DNA from: Sphaerisporangium rufum
GTDB taxonomy: Bacteria; Actinomycetota; Actinomycetes; Streptosporangiales; Streptosporangiaceae
DNA: 35,569 bases
Reading direction: 5' to 3'
Assembly: GCF_016863395.1 (NCBI RefSeq)
Contig: NZ_BOOU01000107.1
Span: 1 to 35,569, forward strand
Made by a program: the position numbers and the translations under genes. The notes under the pieces were generated by a model. The model searched no databases and had not been told where the DNA came from. It worked only from the letters and a program-made list of their open reading frames with translations. Positions 17,839 through 27,059 of this stretch are shown piece after piece (positions within the stretch are counted from its first letter, which is position 1; every line of letters starts with the position of its first letter).

Positions 17839-18438
17839 TTAGCCTTCCTTACGGGGAGTCAACCGGTCGAGCAGGGCGGCGGCGTCGGCGGGCACGGTCC
17901 GGCCGGCGGCGGCGCGTTCCTCGGCCAGCCCGGCGAGCATGGCGGCCAGCTCGGCGTCGGCGCGCTCGTCCAGGCCGTGCACGCCGGCCAGCGGCGCCCC
18001 GGTGAAGACGCACTTGAGCACCGCCTGCCGCCAGGCCGGCTGGTCCAGGTGCCGCGCGCAGGGGCCGAGCGCGGCGAGCAGCAGCCGGGCGTCGTTGGTG
18101 CGGATCGCGTCCCGGAGCAGCGGCACCGCCTCCCCGGCCCCGGCGTCCAGCAGCGGCAGCGCCCTGAGCACGGCGAGCTTCTCGGCGGCGGTGCCCTCGG
18201 CGTACAGGGTGGCCAGCACGCCGGCCCGGCCGGCCGAGGGGAGCGCCGCGAGCAGCAGGGCACGGGCCGCCTCGTCGGACTGCCAGCCGGGGGCCCCGGC
18301 CAGCGGCGCCCGGCCCGCCCGCCGGCCGGCGGCGGCGAAGTACCGGCCGATCGCGGCGGGCCGCTCGGCGATCTCGGCGCGCGCGGCGGCGACCCAGTCC
18401 TGGCCGAGCGCCGCGAGCAGCGCCTGGTCGTCGGTCAT
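17839..18438 (-). CDS. eboA: EboA-domain protein
   Basis: This 199-residue helical protein is Ala/Leu-rich and lacks a signal peptide or catalytic motif. It reads as alpha-helical repeats, with helices such as PAAIGRYFAAAGRRAG, AEKLAVLRALPLL, RTNDARLLLAALGPCARHL and WRQAVLKCVFTGAPLAGVHGLD. The WRQAVLKCVFTG-x-PL stretch is the part most typical of EboA. Position, size and partners support the call. EboA is the namesake of the ebo cluster and its molecular role is unknown; a scaffold or HEAT-like adaptor is plausible. ATG at 18438 overlaps the upstream isomerase stop in an ATGA junction. Confidence 0.82.
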   Translation of the reverse strand: MTDDQALLAALGQDWVAAARAEIAERPAAIGRYFAAAGRRAGRAPLAGAPGWQSDEAARALLLAALPSAGRAGVLATLYAEGTAAEKLAVLRALPLLDAGAGEAVPLLRDAIRTNDARLLLAALGPCARHLDQPAWRQAVLKCVFTGAPLAGVHGLDERADAELAAMLAGLAEERAAAGRTVPADAAALLDRLTPRKEG

Positions 18439-19307
18439 CGGCTCTCCTCCTCCTCGGCCGGGTCCCGCAGGTCCACCGCGGCCTTCTCCCACGCGGCGCG
18501 CAGGTGGTCGATGGAACGGGCGGCGACGTCCGGCGCGGCATGAGAGTGCCTGGGAAGCTCCACCGCCACCAGCCCCCGGTAGCCGGCGGCGGCGAGCGCG
18601 GCCAGCACCGGCGGGAAGTCGATCTCGCCGGTGCCGAACTCCAGGTGCTCGTGCACACCCCGGCGCATGTCGTCGATCTGCACGTTGACCAGGTGCTCGC
18701 CGGCCGCGATCACGCAGTCGGGAACCGGATCGGGCTCCAGGCAGCGGCAGTGGCCGATGTCCAGGGTGAGCCCGAACCCCGGCGGCCGGCCGAGGGCGTC
18801 CCGCAGCCGGTGCCAGTCGGCGACCGTCTCCACCAGCATCCCGGGCTCGGGTTCGAAGCCGAGCGGCACCGTGGCCGACTCCACCAGCCGCGCGCACCCG
18901 TCCACCAGCCGTTCCCAGGCGGTGCCGGGCGGCACCGAAGGCGGCCGCACCCCGGCCCAGAACGACACCGCCTCGGCGCCCAGGTCGGCGCCGATCGCGG
19001 CGGCCCGCCGCAGGAAGTCCAGCCGGCGCTCCCGCTCGTCGTGCAGCAGCGTCGGGGCGTGCTTGTGCCAGGGGTCGAGCAGGTAGCGGGCACCGGTCTC
19101 CACCACCACGGCCAGCCGCAGGTCGCGCAGCAGGTCGGCGACGGCCGCGACCTCGCGCGCCAGCCCGGGCGCGTAGGGGTCCAGGTGGCCGTGGTCCAGG
19201 GTCAGCGCCACCCCCTCGTAGCCGAGCCCGGCGATGACCCGCAGCGCGTCCGGGAGCCGGTGGCAGCCGAACCCGTTGGTCCCGTACCCGAATCGCGGAG
19301 CGGTCAC
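18435..19307 (-). CDS. TIM-barrel sugar isomerase/epimerase of the ebo-type operon
   Basis: This 290-residue protein of the AP-endonuclease family 2/xylose-isomerase-like fold opens with PRFGYGTNGFGCHRL. Likely metal ligands are E152 (FEPEPGML), D183 and H186 (LDIGHCRC), Q210 (VNVQIDD) and E250 (AVELPRHSH), a full hydroxypyruvate-isomerase-type quartet. It is a paralogue of the EboE protein three genes downstream, sharing FEPEPG and the D-x-x-H and V-x-V-Q motifs. The operon therefore carries two such barrels. GTG at 19307 overlaps the prenyltransferase stop by 4 bp. The likely job is isomerising or epimerising a sugar or cyclitol intermediate; the substrate is not known. Confidence 0.85.
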   Translation of the reverse strand: MTAPRFGYGTNGFGCHRLPDALRVIAGLGYEGVALTLDHGHLDPYAPGLAREVAAVADLLRDLRLAVVVETGARYLLDPWHKHAPTLLHDERERRLDFLRRAAAIGADLGAEAVSFWAGVRPPSVPPGTAWERLVDGCARLVESATVPLGFEPEPGMLVETVADWHRLRDALGRPPGFGLTLDIGHCRCLEPDPVPDCVIAAGEHLVNVQIDDMRRGVHEHLEFGTGEIDFPPVLAALAAAGYRGLVAVELPRHSHAAPDVAARSIDHLRAAWEKAAVDLRDPAEEEESR

Positions 19308-20308
19308 GTGGGCGAGACCTTCGCCGCCAGGACCCGGCCGAGCGGCTCGGCCGCCGCGACCGCCAGCCCGGCGCGCGGGGCGCCGGCCGCCGCGGTGAGC
19401 GCGCCCTGCAGCGCGGGCAGCGCGACGATGCCGGTGCCGACCGCCGCCCGGATGTTGCCCGCGGACGGCTCGGCGACCGCCCGGGCCTGCGCCAGGCCGA
19501 ACCGCCCGGCGTACCAGGCGGCGAGCGCGGCGCGCACCCCGGCCGGCCGGCGGGCGACGCCCGCCGCCAGCGCGAGCGTCGCCGCCAGCGTCCCGGCCGG
19601 CAGCCGCTGCCCGGTGCCCGACACCTCGTGCCGCGACAGCGTCGTGAGCAGGTAGGTGTGCGCGCCGACCGCCAGCGCCCCGGGCAGGGCCCTGGCCGGC
19701 CGCGCGCTCGGCGCGGCGCCCAGCAGCACGTCCAGCACCCGGCACAGGGCCATCGCCGGCGGCCCGGCCGCGGTGCCCTTGGCCGCGGTGTCGTAGGCCC
19801 ACACCGCGGTGGCGAGCGCGCCGGCCACCGCCGCGGCCCGCCGGCCGCCGGCCAGGGCCGCCGCCGACACGCCGGCCGCGGTGAGTCCGGCCGCCAGGGC
19901 CAGCGCCGCGCCGGGGGAGACCCGGCCGGCCGGGATCGGGCGCTCGGGCCGTTCGACCGCGTCCACGTGCCGGTCGGCCCAGTCGTTGGCGGCCATGCCG
20001 GCCCAGTAGAGGCAGACCGAGGCGGTGGCCAGCCCGGCGGTTCGGCGGCCGAGCACGCCCGCGGCGGCCGCCCCGGCCACCACGTCCCCGGGCACCGACA
20101 GCGCGGCCGGCATCCGTACCAGGTGCACCAGGTCCCGCAGCGCCGGGATCCGCGGCCGGGCCCGCGGGCCGGCCGGCGCCGGCGGCCCGGTGGCCGCGTT
20201 CTCAGCGTTCTCAGCGTTTCCGGCGTTTCCGGCGCTCCCGGCCGTTCCGGCCCGCACGGCGATCCCGTCGCTCGCGGTGCTTCCGCCGCCGGTGCTCAGG
20301 GTGCTCAC
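19304..20308 (-). CDS. eboC: EboC-like UbiA-family membrane prenyltransferase
   Basis: This 334-residue integral membrane enzyme transfers an isoprenyl group. After an unusual Ala/Gly/Asn-rich N-terminus (residues 20-45) and a Pro/Arg stretch, the UbiA core starts near residue 57 (LRDLVHLVRMPAALSVPGDV). The first Asp-rich motif, NDWADRHVD, is at 108-116 and matches N-D-x-x-D-x-x-x-D. It is followed by ERPERPIPAGRVS, typical of the family. YDTAAKG near residue 175 may form the second motif. Several Ala/Leu-rich membrane segments run to the C-terminus. SCO-type EboC proteins lack close biochemical definition; the acceptor is unknown. GTG at 20308 overlaps the cyclase stop by 4 bp. Confidence 0.86.
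   Translation of the reverse strand: MSTLSTGGGSTASDGIAVRAGTAGSAGNAGNAENAENAATGPPAPAGPRARPRIPALRDLVHLVRMPAALSVPGDVVAGAAAAGVLGRRTAGLATASVCLYWAGMAANDWADRHVDAVERPERPIPAGRVSPGAALALAAGLTAAGVSAAALAGGRRAAAVAGALATAVWAYDTAAKGTAAGPPAMALCRVLDVLLGAAPSARPARALPGALAVGAHTYLLTTLSRHEVSGTGQRLPAGTLAATLALAAGVARRPAGVRAALAAWYAGRFGLAQARAVAEPSAGNIRAAVGTGIVALPALQGALTAAAGAPRAGLAVAAAEPLGRVLAAKVSPT
20198..20242. repeat. Five 9-bp tandem repeats in the prenyltransferase N-terminus
   Basis: The units read GTTCTCAGC twice, GTTTCCGGC twice, then GCTCCCGGC. They keep frame and encode alternating Ala-Gly-Asn and Ala-Glu-Asn triplets before the membrane core, a stretch expected to be disordered. Confidence 0.8.
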
Positions 20309-21480
20309 CTGGTGTCCCCGTCCCCGTCCCCGTCCCCGACGCCGTCCTCCGGCAGGCCGGCGGCGAAGTCGCACAGCAGCCGCCACTGGTCGGCCAGGCC
20401 GTGCGGGGCCGGTCCGAGCGGGTCCTTGAAGAAGAAGGCCAGCTCGTGCAGCGCGCCCGACCGGCCGGCCCGGTGCGCCGCGGCGGCCAGCCGCGCGAGG
20501 TCCAGCACCAGCGGCGCGGCCAGCGCCGAGTCGCAACCGTGCCAGGTGAAGTCCATGCGCATGCGCCGGCCGAGGAACCCCTCGAAGGTGACCAGGTCCC
20601 ACGCCGTCTTGAAGTCGCCCGCGTCCTCCAGGTAGTCGATCCGGGTGTCGCCCTGCGGGACGTAGCCGAGCGTCTCGCGCAGCACCTTCTGCTTGCTGGC
20701 CGTCTTGGCGGCGTTCGGGCCCGGCTCGGCCAGGTTGGCGCCGTCGCCGCCGCCGAGCAGGTTGGTGCCCGACCAGGTGCGCACCCGCAGGTGCCGCATG
20801 GCGAACATCGGCGCGAGCACCGACTTGACCAGCGTCTCGCCGGTCTTGCCGTCGTGCCCCGCGTACGGGACCGCCTGCCGGGCGGCCAGCCGGTCGAGCG
20901 CCGGCAGCCGAGCGCCGGTGGAGGGGGTGAAGTCGACGAACGGGCAGCCCGCCTGGAACGCGGCGTAAGCGGCCAGCGAGCTGGGGGGCAGCACCTGGCC
21001 GCCGCCGGCCAGCCCGGCCTCCAGGGCCGCGAGGTCGGCGTGCGCCGGATGCGGCGCGGCGGCCGGTTCGGTCGTCGCCACGTTGACCACGACGACGTTC
21101 GCCAGGCCGTGCCGCTCCCGGAAGCCGGCGAGATCGGCCGCCATCATCGCGGCGGTCCCGGCCTGGTCGCCCGCGACGGGCAGCGGGTGCACCTCCTGCT
21201 CGGCGGCGACCAGTTCCTCCTCCAGCGCCCGTACCAGGGCGGCCGGCAGCACGCCGGCGTCGGCCAGCGCGCCGGCCTTCTTGGCCAGCGACACCGAGGC
21301 CACGTCGTAGCCGCCGAACACCAGGTCGGACAGGGCGGGCAGGCCTGCCCCGGCGAGCTCCGGCAGTTCGGTGACGCAACCGGTGGGGCCGGCCAGGCCG
21401 TTGCGCAGCGCCAGCGCTCCGGTGAGGGCGGTGACCGCCACCGAGCCGCGGGCGCCGATCAGCCATACTCCGGTGGACAT
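20305..21480 (-). CDS. Inositol-3-phosphate-synthase-like sugar phosphate cyclase
   Basis: This 391-residue enzyme is the first gene of the ebo-type operon. The family cyclises D-glucose 6-phosphate to myo-inositol 3-phosphate using NAD. Visible features are an N-terminal Rossmann P-loop (GVWLIGARGSVAVT), NVATTEPAA, PYAGHDGKTGETLVKSVLAPM, WSGTNLLGGGDGANL, SKQKVLRETLGY and DFTWHGCDSALAAPLVLDLARL. The active-site Lys-rich and NLLG segments are conserved. The tail ends in an Asp-Gly repeat encoded by four TCCCCG units. ATG at 21480 follows GGGAG by 5 nt; a longer in-frame start lies upstream of the predicted promoter. It is probably not the housekeeping inositol synthase, given its operon. Classical ebo clusters have a 3-dehydroquinate-synthase-like cyclase (EboD) instead. 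Confidence 0.88.
   Translation of the reverse strand: MSTGVWLIGARGSVAVTALTGALALRNGLAGPTGCVTELPELAGAGLPALSDLVFGGYDVASVSLAKKAGALADAGVLPAALVRALEEELVAAEQEVHPLPVAGDQAGTAAMMAADLAGFRERHGLANVVVVNVATTEPAAAPHPAHADLAALEAGLAGGGQVLPPSSLAAYAAFQAGCPFVDFTPSTGARLPALDRLAARQAVPYAGHDGKTGETLVKSVLAPMFAMRHLRVRTWSGTNLLGGGDGANLAEPGPNAAKTASKQKVLRETLGYVPQGDTRIDYLEDAGDFKTAWDLVTFEGFLGRRMRMDFTWHGCDSALAAPLVLDLARLAAAAHRAGRSGALHELAFFFKDPLGPAPHGLADQWRLLCDFAAGLPEDGVGDGDGDGDTR
20315..20338. repeat. Four 6-bp tandem repeats at the cyclase C-terminus
   Basis: Four TCCCCG units encode an Asp-Gly run just before the cyclase stop codon and next to the overlapping start of the prenyltransferase. Confidence 0.8.
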
Positions 21481-21701
21481 GTGGACTCCCAATGATCGAT
21501 CGGGTGGGACGGCGGCGGCCGGCGAGGGGGGTGGGTGGCCCGTCCGCCCGCTGCCGGCGAGTAGCACCGCCGCGTCGGGCCGGGATCGGCGGCTCGGCAC
21601 CGTCGCGGGCTCGCCGGACGGGCGGACGGGAGTCCTCGGGGTGAAAGTTTCACCGGTATTTCGCGTTAAGAGCATCGTTTTCCTGGTCCCCGGCACGTAA
21701 T

Positions 21702-21715
21702 TCGAACCGATCACG
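21702..21715. promoter_or_regulatory. Degenerate LacI-type site (site C) in the ebo-type operon leader
   Basis: TCGAACCGAT matches the consensus half exactly, but the other half (CACG) fails, giving 10 of 14 positions. It lies just after the predicted minus-strand transcription start. Treat it as a half-site only. Confidence 0.25.
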
Positions 21716-21732
21716 GGGCGTCGACTGAGGGG

Positions 21733-21762
21733 ACGATAGGCAGAGTGACCAGATGGGGTCAA
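21733..21762 (-). promoter_or_regulatory. Sigma-70-type promoter for the ebo-type operon
   Basis: On the minus strand, TTGACC (21762-21757) and TATCGT (21738-21733) are separated by 18 nt. This gives a start near 21726 and a leader of about 245 nt to the cyclase ATG. Confidence 0.5.
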
Positions 21763-21771
21763 GGCCGGAAG

Positions 21772-21783
21772 TCATCCGTATGA
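21772..21783. promoter_or_regulatory. Imperfect palindrome TCATCCGTATGA beside the ebo-type promoter
   Basis: Five of six pairs match. It lies 9 bp upstream of the -35 element. The half-site GTATGA recurs at 14431-14436, just upstream of the FadR-type regulator gene, so it may be that regulator's site. The link is inference. Confidence 0.3.
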
Positions 21784-21895
21784 TGTCGGCTGTCTTCGGT
21801 TACCAGGCCAGATGACGATCCACCGGCAGGGGTGCGGATCTCAGTGATCAGAGCGTCACTCCTCGCCCGCGCCGGCTGGCTAACGTTCGATTTTT

Positions 21896-21907
21896 GTGAG
21901 CGGAAAC
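21896..21907. promoter_or_regulatory. Possible LacI-family half-operator GTGAGCGGAAAC
   Basis: With its flank it reads TTGTGAGCGG, the left half of the classical lac operator, and it differs at two positions from the GTGAGCGCTAAC site before the arabinofuranosidase. It lies upstream of the candidate promoter of the secreted dehydrogenase. The match is suggestive only. Confidence 0.3.
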
Positions 21908-21947
21908 ATCCCATGTGTGGCGGCCGCCGGTCGGCCGGTTTCCGGAG

Positions 21948-21977
21948 GTGACAGCGCGATCGGGGCTGTGTTACAAA
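21948..21977 (+). promoter_or_regulatory. Candidate promoter of the secreted dehydrogenase gene
   Basis: GTGACA (21948-21953) and TACAAA (21972-21977) are separated by 18 nt. The resulting leader would be about 150 nt. Confidence 0.4.
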
Positions 21978-22021
21978 TCTGAAACTCCTTCGCAGCCGCA
22001 CAGATCCCACGTGCCGCCGGG

Positions 22022-22048
22022 AAGGAGGCAGAGGTGGCACCCCTCTGA
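22022..22048 (+). other. Strong ribosome-binding site with a 4-codon frame and hairpin in the leader
   Basis: AAGGAGG (22022-22028) is followed after 5 nt by GTG, GCA, CCC, CTC and TGA. A 6-bp stem (CAGAGG at 22029-22034 with CCTCTG at 22042-22047) overlaps the frame. It may be a minimal upstream open frame or a chance arrangement. Confidence 0.25.
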
Positions 22049-22102
22049 CCGGTCCCGTACAGCGGCAAGCGGCAACAGCGCGGCGGCGCGCGCCTTGGCT
22101 GA

Positions 22103-24991
<2,889 letters not shown>

Positions 24992-24993
24992 CA

Positions 24994-25021
24994 CCGGTCT
25001 CCCCGCCCCGGCGGGGACCGG
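24994..25021 (+). terminator. Hairpin after the secreted dehydrogenase gene
   Basis: A TCCCCGCC/GGCGGGGA 8-bp stem with a tight CC loop, extended by CCGG on both sides after a small bulge, begins 3 nt after the stop codon. Confidence 0.6.
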
Positions 25022-25041
25022 GCAGCCCGACGACCGAATGA

Positions 25042-25073
25042 GTGGTGCCCGGCGCGACCGCGCCGGGCACCAC
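25042..25073 (+). terminator. Second hairpin, just before the ThuA-DUF1080 gene
   Basis: A perfect 13-bp stem (25042-25054 with 25061-25073) closes a 6-nt loop. It ends 17 nt before the next ATG, with AAAGGA between. It could be a terminator, or a leader structure influencing translation of the next gene. Confidence 0.55.
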
Positions 25074-25090
25074 GACGAAAGGACCTCCTC

Positions 25091-26890
25091 ATGCTGCGAC
25101 GTCTGATCTCCGCCGCGTTCGCGCGGTCCGGCGGCGGCGGGACGAGCCCGCTGCGCCGCCTGTCGCTCACGGCGGCGGCGCTGGCCGCCGCCGCCGCGGT
25201 GATCCCCGCCGTGCCGGCCCAGGCCGCCTCCTACAAGGTGCTGGTCTTCTCCAAGACGGCCGGTTTCCGGCACGACTCCATCCCCGCGGGCATCCAGGCC
25301 ATCCGCGACCTGGGCGCCGCCAACGACTTCGACGTGGTCGCCACCGAGGACGCGAACGCGTTCACCGGCGGCAACCTCGCCCAGTACAAGGCCGTCGTCT
25401 TCCTCAGCACCACCGGCGACGTGCTCAACACCACCCAGCAGTCCGCCTTCGAGTCCTACATCAACGGCGGCGGCGGCTACGTGGGCGTGCACTCGGCGGC
25501 CGACACCGAGTACGACTGGCCCTACTACGGGGCGCTGGTGGGCGCCTGGTTCAAGAGCCACCCGGCGATCCAGCAGGCCACCGTGCGCCAGGAGGACCGG
25601 GCGCACGCCGCCACCTCGCACCTCGGCCAGACCTGGACCCGCACCGACGAGTGGTACAACTACCGCGCCAACCCGCGCTCTGCCGTGCACGTGCTGCAGA
25701 ACTTGAACGAGGGCAGCTACAGCGGCGGTGACATGGGCGACCACCCCATCACCTGGTGCCGCCCGCAGGGGTCCGGCCGGTCGTTCTACACCGGGCTCGG
25801 GCACACCCAGGAGTCGTTCGCCGACTCGAACTTCCGCACCCTGCTCGTCGGCGGCATCCGCTACGCCGCGGGCGCGATCCAGGCGGACTGCCGGCCGGAG
25901 ACCGGGTACACCGCCCTGTACAACGGCTCCACCACCGGCTGGACGCAGGCCGGCCCGGGGTCGTTCAGCAACAGTGACGCCACGCTGACCTCCCAGGGCG
26001 GCATGGGCATGCTGTGGTACAACGCCAAGGAGTTCGGCTCCTACTCGCTCAAGCTCGACTGGCGGCTGACCGGCGACGCCAACTCCGGGGTGATCGTCGG
26101 CTTCCCGCCCACCAGTGACCCGCAGACGGCGCTGGACACCGGGTACGAGGTCCAGATCGACGCCACCGACACTCCCGACAAGACCACCGGCTCCATCTAC
26201 GGCGTCCAGTCCGCCGACATCGCGGCCCGGGACGCGGCGCTGAACCCGCCCGGCCGGTGGAACACCTACGAGCTGCTGGTCGAGGGGGAGCGGCTGCAGG
26301 TCTTCCTGAACGGTAGGAAGATCAACGACTTCACCAACACGAACCCGGCGCGCTCCCTGCAGCAGGGCTACATCGGCATCCAGAACCACGGCAACGGTGA
26401 CGTGGTGGCCTACCGCAACATCCGGATCAAGGAGCTGGGTTCCACGCCGAACCCGACCCCCACCCCCACGCCGACGCCCACCCCGACCCCCTCGCCCTCT
26501 CCGTCGCCGTCGTCGGGCGTCATCAAGGCGAACCAGTCGGGCCGGTGCCTGGACGTGAGCGGCGCCTCCCAGTCCAACGGCGCGCAGGCGCAGATCTGGG
26601 ACTGCAACGGCCAGGCCAACCAGCGCTGGACCTCGACCGCCGCGAGCGAGCTGCGGGTGTACAACAACAAGTGCCTGGACGTCAGCGGCGGCTCGACCGC
26701 AGACGGCGGCAATGTGATCATCTGGGACTGCAACGGGCAGAACAACCAGAAGTGGCGCTTCAACTCCGACGGCACGATCACCGCGGTCGGCGCGAACAAG
26801 TGCCTGGAGGTCCCCGGGACCGGCAACGGCACCCGGGCGCGGATCTGGACCTGCAACGGATCCGCCGGCCAGAAGTGGAACCGCGGCTGA
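25091..26890 (+). CDS. Secreted ThuA - DUF1080 (3-keto-disaccharide hydrolase family) - ricin protein
   Basis: This 599-residue exported protein has a long signal peptide ending AQA (about residue 45). ThuA spans about 47-268 (YKVLVFSKTAGFRHDSI, GGGGYVGVHSAADTEYDWPYYG, DHPITWCRP). A DUF1080 concanavalin-like domain spans about 273-448 (YTALYNGSTTGWTQ, DANSGVIVGFPP, GYEVQIDAT, GRWNTYELLVEGERLQVFLNG, GYIGIQNHG). A Thr/Pro then Ser/Pro linker spans 452-473 and a ricin module 477-599. DUF1080 is now known as the 3-keto-disaccharide hydrolase family, acting on oxidised glycosides. ThuA domains are also linked to 3-keto-sugars. It lies directly after a sugar dehydrogenase gene that could supply such substrates. 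Joint action is inferred from domains and position, not shown. Confidence 0.9.
   Translation: MLRRLISAAFARSGGGGTSPLRRLSLTAAALAAAAAVIPAVPAQAASYKVLVFSKTAGFRHDSIPAGIQAIRDLGAANDFDVVATEDANAFTGGNLAQYKAVVFLSTTGDVLNTTQQSAFESYINGGGGYVGVHSAADTEYDWPYYGALVGAWFKSHPAIQQATVRQEDRAHAATSHLGQTWTRTDEWYNYRANPRSAVHVLQNLNEGSYSGGDMGDHPITWCRPQGSGRSFYTGLGHTQESFADSNFRTLLVGGIRYAAGAIQADCRPETGYTALYNGSTTGWTQAGPGSFSNSDATLTSQGGMGMLWYNAKEFGSYSLKLDWRLTGDANSGVIVGFPPTSDPQTALDTGYEVQIDATDTPDKTTGSIYGVQSADIAARDAALNPPGRWNTYELLVEGERLQVFLNGRKINDFTNTNPARSLQQGYIGIQNHGNGDVVAYRNIRIKELGSTPNPTPTPTPTPTPTPSPSPSPSSGVIKANQSGRCLDVSGASQSNGAQAQIWDCNGQANQRWTSTAASELRVYNNKCLDVSGGSTADGGNVIIWDCNGQNNQKWRFNSDGTITAVGANKCLEVPGTGNGTRARIWTCNGSAGQKWNRG
26714..26822 (+). 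repeat. Ricin-module repeat copy 2
   Basis: Partner of 24815-24923 with one mismatch over 109 bases. A third, more diverged relative lies at about 1850-1930. Confidence 0.85.
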
Positions 26891-26911
26891 CGGACCGCGC
26901 TCGAGGTACCA

Positions 26912-26953
26912 CTGAGACACCGCGGCTGAGACACCGCGGCTGAGACACCGCGA
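26912..26953. repeat. Three 14-bp tandem repeats after the ThuA-DUF1080 gene
   Basis: The unit CTGAGACACCGCGG is repeated three times head to tail; the last copy ends in A. It lies directly before two long hairpins and has no obvious coding role. Confidence 0.85.
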
Positions 26954-26991
26954 CCGGCACCGGGCGGGCCCACCGGCCCGTCCGGTGCCGG
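26954..26991. terminator. Convergent-gene terminator hairpin 1
   Basis: A 17-bp stem with one G-U pair (26954-26970 with 26975-26991) closes a 4-nt CACC loop. It lies between the ends of the ThuA-DUF1080 gene and the LacI gene. Confidence 0.75.
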
Positions 26992-26993
26992 CG

Positions 26994-27039
26994 CGCGCCG
27001 GGCGGTGCCGGGGACGGCGGCCCGGCACCGCCCGGCGCG
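26994..27039. terminator. Convergent-gene terminator hairpin 2
   Basis: A perfect 19-bp stem (26994-27012 with 27021-27039) closes an 8-nt loop, 2 nt from the previous hairpin and 20 nt from the LacI stop codon. Confidence 0.8.
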
Positions 27040-27059
27040 GCGGCGTCAGGCCCGGGCGC

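Noticed and set aside
20305-21480. Housekeeping myo-inositol synthesis for phospholipids or mycothiol
   Set aside because: The gene is translationally coupled to a UbiA prenyltransferase and ebo genes, which is not the usual setting of the housekeeping gene. It cannot be excluded without the rest of the genome.
21702-21715. Inclusion of the ebo-type operon in the TCGAAYCGRTTCGA regulon
   Set aside because: Only one half of the site is intact (10 of 14), so I list it as a half-site and do not count it as regulon evidence.
26912-26953. CRISPR array
   Set aside because: The three 14-bp units are contiguous with no spacers, and no cas gene is in the window.
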